A stretch of 64,000 nt of DNA from assembly GCF_008831305.1 (NCBI RefSeq), contig NZ_ML708625.1, positions 252-64,251 on the forward strand. The letters are read 5' to 3'. The position numbers were made by a program, and so were the translations under genes. Of this stretch, positions 61,307-64,000 are shown in pieces (positions within the stretch are counted from its first letter, which is position 1; every line of letters starts with the position of its first letter). The notes under the pieces were generated by a model. It was given only the letters and a program-made list of their open reading frames with translations. It was not told the origin of the DNA and made no database searches. This DNA comes from Kocuria coralli (lineage in GTDB: Bacteria; Actinomycetota; Actinomycetes; Actinomycetales; Micrococcaceae).

Positions 61307-62107
61307 TCAGTCCAGGAAATACCGCAGCAGCTGGGTGAACTCGGCGGGCTTCTGCGAGTGCACCCAGTGCCCTGCGCCCTTGACAGTTACCTTCCGCACC
61401 TGGGGGAACAGCTTCTGCATCATCGGCCGGTCCTTGTCCTGGATGTACCGGGACTCGCTACCGGCGACCCAGATCACCGGCCGGTCGAACGTCGTCTTGA
61501 AGTCCGGGAACCCGCCGATGGTGTCCAGGTTGTCGTAGAGCAGGTCCAGATTCGGCTGCCAGGTGAAACGTCCGTCGTGGTGCCGCAGGTTCTGCATCAG
61601 GAACCCGCGCACCGTGGGGTGCGGTATGGGCCCGGCCAGTTGCTCATCCACCTCGGTGCGATGAGCCACCGACTCCAGGTCCACCGACTTCAGGCTTCCG
61701 AGCAGGTGCGGGAACTCTCCCCCGCTCTCCCAGCTGTGCGCGGGGGCGATGTCCACCACCATGAGCCTCTGGATGAGCTCGGGGTCGGTGAGCGCCATCG
61801 TCATCGCGACCTTGCCGCCCATGGAATGCCCCACCAGGTCGTAGGGCTGCTCCCCCAGTTCGGCGTCGATGGCCGCGGAGACCTGAGCGGCCATCGTCTT
61901 GTAGTCGAAGCTGTCCGTCCATGCGGAGGCGCCATGATTCGGCAGGTCCACGAGCAGGACCCTGCGTTCTCCGGAGAGCTCCCTGGCGAAACGCGCGAAA
62001 TTCTTGCCGCGGCCCATCAGACCGTGCAGGAACACCAGATTCCCGGGTCCGTTCCCCACCGTCTGGATCTTGACTCCGTGCGGGGCATCCGAGGTATCTG
62101 AGGTCAT
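61307..62107 (-). CDS. Alpha/beta-fold hydrolase
   Basis: The 266-residue hydrolase has an oxyanion region VFLHGLMGRGKNFARFA, the nucleophile elbow VGHSMGGKVA and a C-terminal His in GAGHWVHSQKP, with an acid in the expected place before it. It resembles YbfF-type esterases. ATG at 62107 gives the family N-terminus; the open frame upstream is unsupported. It is divergent from the DHA2 exporter gene, 80 bases away. The substrate is unknown. Confidence 0.88.
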   Translation of the reverse strand: MTSDTSDAPHGVKIQTVGNGPGNLVFLHGLMGRGKNFARFARELSGERRVLLVDLPNHGASAWTDSFDYKTMAAQVSAAIDAELGEQPYDLVGHSMGGKVAMTMALTDPELIQRLMVVDIAPAHSWESGGEFPHLLGSLKSVDLESVAHRTEVDEQLAGPIPHPTVRGFLMQNLRHHDGRFTWQPNLDLLYDNLDTIGGFPDFKTTFDRPVIWVAGSESRYIQDKDRPMMQKLFPQVRKVTVKGAGHWVHSQKPAEFTQLLRYFLD

Positions 62108-62174
62108 GGCTTCAAGGCTATCGCCGCACCCGCCGCCGTGTCGGAGGTCATCAGCGTGCCGCCGTCCGGGCGCG

Positions 62175-62180
62175 TAGCAT
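62175..62180 (+). promoter_or_regulatory. -10 box of a probable leaderless transcript
   Basis: TAGCAT ends seven bases before the GTG of the DHA2 exporter gene. Confidence 0.45.
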
Positions 62181-62187
62181 CGCGTGA

Positions 62188-63642
62188 GTGACTGCCTCAT
62201 CGCCCCCTACCGAACCGCAGACCCCCGATCCCAACCGGTCACGGATCCTGACGATCCTCCTGGCATCGCTGTTCATGGCCTTGATGGCGGTCAGCATCGT
62301 CAACGTGACGCTGCCCGCCATTCAGAACGATCTCGGCGCCTCCGACACGAGCCTGCAGTGGATCCTCTCCGGCTACGCCCTGGCCTTCGGCATCGTGCTG
62401 GTCGCGGCGGGCCGGGCGGGCGATCTCCTGGGGCGGGAACGGATCTTCGTCGCAGGCATCGCCCTGTTCACGCTGGCGTCCCTGGGAGCGGCGCTGGCCC
62501 CCGACATCTTCTGGCTCAACATCGCCCGGGTGGTCATGGGGGTCGCCTCCGGCATGGTGAACCCGCAGGTGGCCGGGCTGATCCAGCAGCACTACCGGGG
62601 CGTGGAGAGGGCCAGGGCGTTCGCGAAGTTCGGCGGGGTCGTCGGCGTCGCGGTGGCGATCGGCCCGGTCATCGGAGGGTTCCTGCTCGGGGTGTTCCCG
62701 ACAGGCATCGGGTGGCGGACCACTTTGGGCATCAACGTCCCCGTCGGGGCGGTTGTCACCGTTCTGGCACTGCGCTGGATGGACCTCCGTCCTCGCCGGG
62801 CGGGGAGGCAGAAGCTCGACATCGACCCGGTCGGCGCAGGACTCTTGGGTGCCGCGGTCCTGGCGATCATGCTCCCGTTCATGCTGGCCTCCGACCATCC
62901 CGTCGCCTGGGTACTGCTTCCCGTCGGTTTGGCCTTGGTCCTCCTCTGGGTGCTGTGGGAGCGGCGCTACGCCTCGTCCGGCCACGAGCCCATGGTGGAT
63001 CTGCGCCTCTTCCGGATCCGCAGCTACACGCTGGGCTCGCTGATGATCGGCGTGTACTTCATGGCGGGCACCTCGATCTGGGTGGTCCAGGCGCAGCTCG
63101 TGCAGCAGGGGTTCGGGCAGGCCGCCCTGACCGCGGGTCTGCTCGCCCTGCCCGCCGCTGTCTTCACGGCGCTGTCGGCCCAGCTGGGTGGCCGCCTGGT
63201 GGTGCGCATCGGCCGCTGGACGGTGGTCATCGGGCTGGGCATCATGCTGCTCGGCCTGGTCGCCACCGTGATCATGACCCCGCTCATCTCCAGCGGTGCG
63301 GTCCCCCTCTGGGTCCTGAGCGCCGCCATGGCCCCGATCGGCATGGGCAGCGGGATGGTCACCAGCCCGAACCAGACGCTCACCCTGCGCGAGGTGCCCG
63401 TTTCGCAGGGCGGAACTGCGGCTGCCGTCACGCAGACCGGTCAACGCATCGGCACCGCCGTGGGAACGGCCGGGATGACCGGCGTGTACTTCCATGTGCT
63501 GCCCCACGGGGCGGACGTCGCCGCGGACACCACCTACATCCTGATCGGGGCGGTCCTGATCCTCGCCTTGCTCATCGCCCTGGTGGATGCGCTGGCCCCC
63601 GTGGGCAGCAAGCGCGCTACTCCGGTGTCGAAGCCGAAGTGA
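62188..63642 (+). CDS. MFS drug exporter, DHA2 (EmrB/QacA) family
   Basis: The 484-residue protein has about 14 helices, the length and pattern of DHA2 exporters. Early motifs LFMALMAVSIVNVTLPAIQNDL and RAGDLLGRERIFV (motif A) and the helix-5 GPVIGGFLLG (motif C) are clear. It expels cationic or other small toxic molecules by proton exchange. GTG 62188 has no ribosome-binding site. Its 3' end overlaps the opposite aroD gene by 26 bases. Confidence 0.88.
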   Translation: MTASSPPTEPQTPDPNRSRILTILLASLFMALMAVSIVNVTLPAIQNDLGASDTSLQWILSGYALAFGIVLVAAGRAGDLLGRERIFVAGIALFTLASLGAALAPDIFWLNIARVVMGVASGMVNPQVAGLIQQHYRGVERARAFAKFGGVVGVAVAIGPVIGGFLLGVFPTGIGWRTTLGINVPVGAVVTVLALRWMDLRPRRAGRQKLDIDPVGAGLLGAAVLAIMLPFMLASDHPVAWVLLPVGLALVLLWVLWERRYASSGHEPMVDLRLFRIRSYTLGSLMIGVYFMAGTSIWVVQAQLVQQGFGQAALTAGLLALPAAVFTALSAQLGGRLVVRIGRWTVVIGLGIMLLGLVATVIMTPLISSGAVPLWVLSAAMAPIGMGSGMVTSPNQTLTLREVPVSQGGTAAAVTQTGQRIGTAVGTAGMTGVYFHVLPHGADVAADTTYILIGAVLILALLIALVDALAPVGSKRATPVSKPK

Positions 63643-64000
63643 CCCCGCGCATCAGCTCGCGCAGTCGCTCCACGTGGATCTGCCCGGGGGCGGAAGGGCG
63701 GCCGACGGCGCCGAAGGTGGCCGCCGAGCCGAAGACATGTCCCGCGATCCGCGACACCGCGCCCTGCTCCGCCATGGACATCGTCAGGAGCGGGACCTCG
63801 GCCCGAGCCGCGCGGCGCGCCGTGGCCAGCAGGAGGGTGGCGACATCGGCCGGGCTGCGGGGCATGACGGCGATCTTGGCCACGGCGGCTCCCATCCGTT
63901 CCTGATCCGCCAGGATCCGCTCGATCTCCTCGGCGGGCGGCGTCCCTTCGAAATCGTGGAAGCTCGTCACCACGGGGACGCCCGCGTTCCTGGCCGCGTC
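63617..64000 (-). CDS. aroD: 3-dehydroquinate dehydratase, type I (5' part outside the window)
   Basis: The C-terminal 127 or so residues of a type I dehydroquinase are present. They hold VPVVTSFHDFEGTP with the catalytic His, VAKIAVMP with the Schiff-base Lys, MSMAEQGAVSR and SAPGQIHVE near the end. It would make 3-dehydroshikimate in the shikimate pathway. The reading frame is open to the window edge, so the start is not seen. Most actinobacteria use the type II enzyme, which makes a type I gene worth noting. Confidence 0.88.
   Translation of the reverse strand, partial: DAARNAGVPVVTSFHDFEGTPPAEEIERILADQERMGAAVAKIAVMPRSPADVATLLLATARRAARAEVPLLTMSMAEQGAVSRIAGHVFGSAATFGAVGRPSAPGQIHVERLRELMRGVTSASTPE

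Noticed and set aside
1-64000. CRISPR arrays, insertion sequences, rRNA or phage genes
   Set aside because: No regularly spaced repeats, transposase motifs, rRNA segments or phage proteins were recognised.

Overview
The window is a GC-rich actinobacterial chromosome segment. Marker genes are the mycothiol ligase mshC, the RNA polymerase-binding protein rbpA, a fused pafBC, a complete arc/mpa-dop-pup-pafA pupylation set and a helY-type helicase. The gene order (M20 peptidase, uppP, mshC, PAC2, trmI, pafBC, tatA, tatC, helY) follows the conserved actinobacterial block. The natural PafB-PafC fusion and the absence of 20S proteasome genes between pup and pafA point to the Micrococcales, perhaps near Micrococcaceae; genus is not resolved.

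Layout. 1-3893: ABC importer with a Tat-type lipoprotein binding protein, an ATPase and a fused double permease, preceded by a coupled 18-codon leader ORF. 3986-6815: GT4 glycosyltransferase, an endonuclease/exonuclease/phosphatase gene with a one-base frameshift, and a CDP-alcohol phosphatidyltransferase. 6900-12008: zinc uptake locus aztA / aztB-aztD1-aztC / aztD2 with two matching Zur-like operators. 12058-13799: histidine kinase with a frameshift. 14005-16032: flavohemoprotein and a convergent cysteine-containing HTH regulator. 16352-18631: one-TM peptide, sodium:solute symporter and an unknown protein. 18659-23381: siderophore-interacting protein with an IdeR/DtxR box, RibD-like reductase, PPOX protein, unknown membrane protein and an MFS exporter.

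23584-28828 holds arc-dop-pup-pafA without prcBA; the ARC C-terminus lacks the proteasome-docking tail. 28905-38858 carries small proteins, M20 peptidase, uppP, mshC, PAC2, HAD phosphatase, site-2 protease and trmI. 39141-50324 has two FKBP genes, pafBC, tatA, tatC, helY, a degenerate amidohydrolase and a polyprenol mannose synthase. 50429-53160: rbpA, SPFH/NfeD pair and a small unknown. 53430-59780 looks like a catabolic cluster for a C4-dicarboxylate or hydroxyacid: two dehydrogenases, a fumarase/adenylosuccinate-lyase superfamily enzyme, a DASS carrier and a LacI regulator, with two tandem LacI-type operators before the lyase. 59904-61227: rhodanese, macrodomain and membrane protein operon. 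61307-64000: alpha/beta hydrolase, DHA2 exporter and the 3' part of a type I aroD.

The most unusual non-coding signal is a five-copy family of 64-bp palindromes (29-bp arm, 6-base loop, 29-bp arm) at gene ends. Outer and inner arm segments are conserved while middle segments vary but stay complementary. Several genes without a clear Shine-Dalgarno sequence have a TANNNT hexamer 6-7 bases before the start codon, suggesting frequent leaderless transcription.
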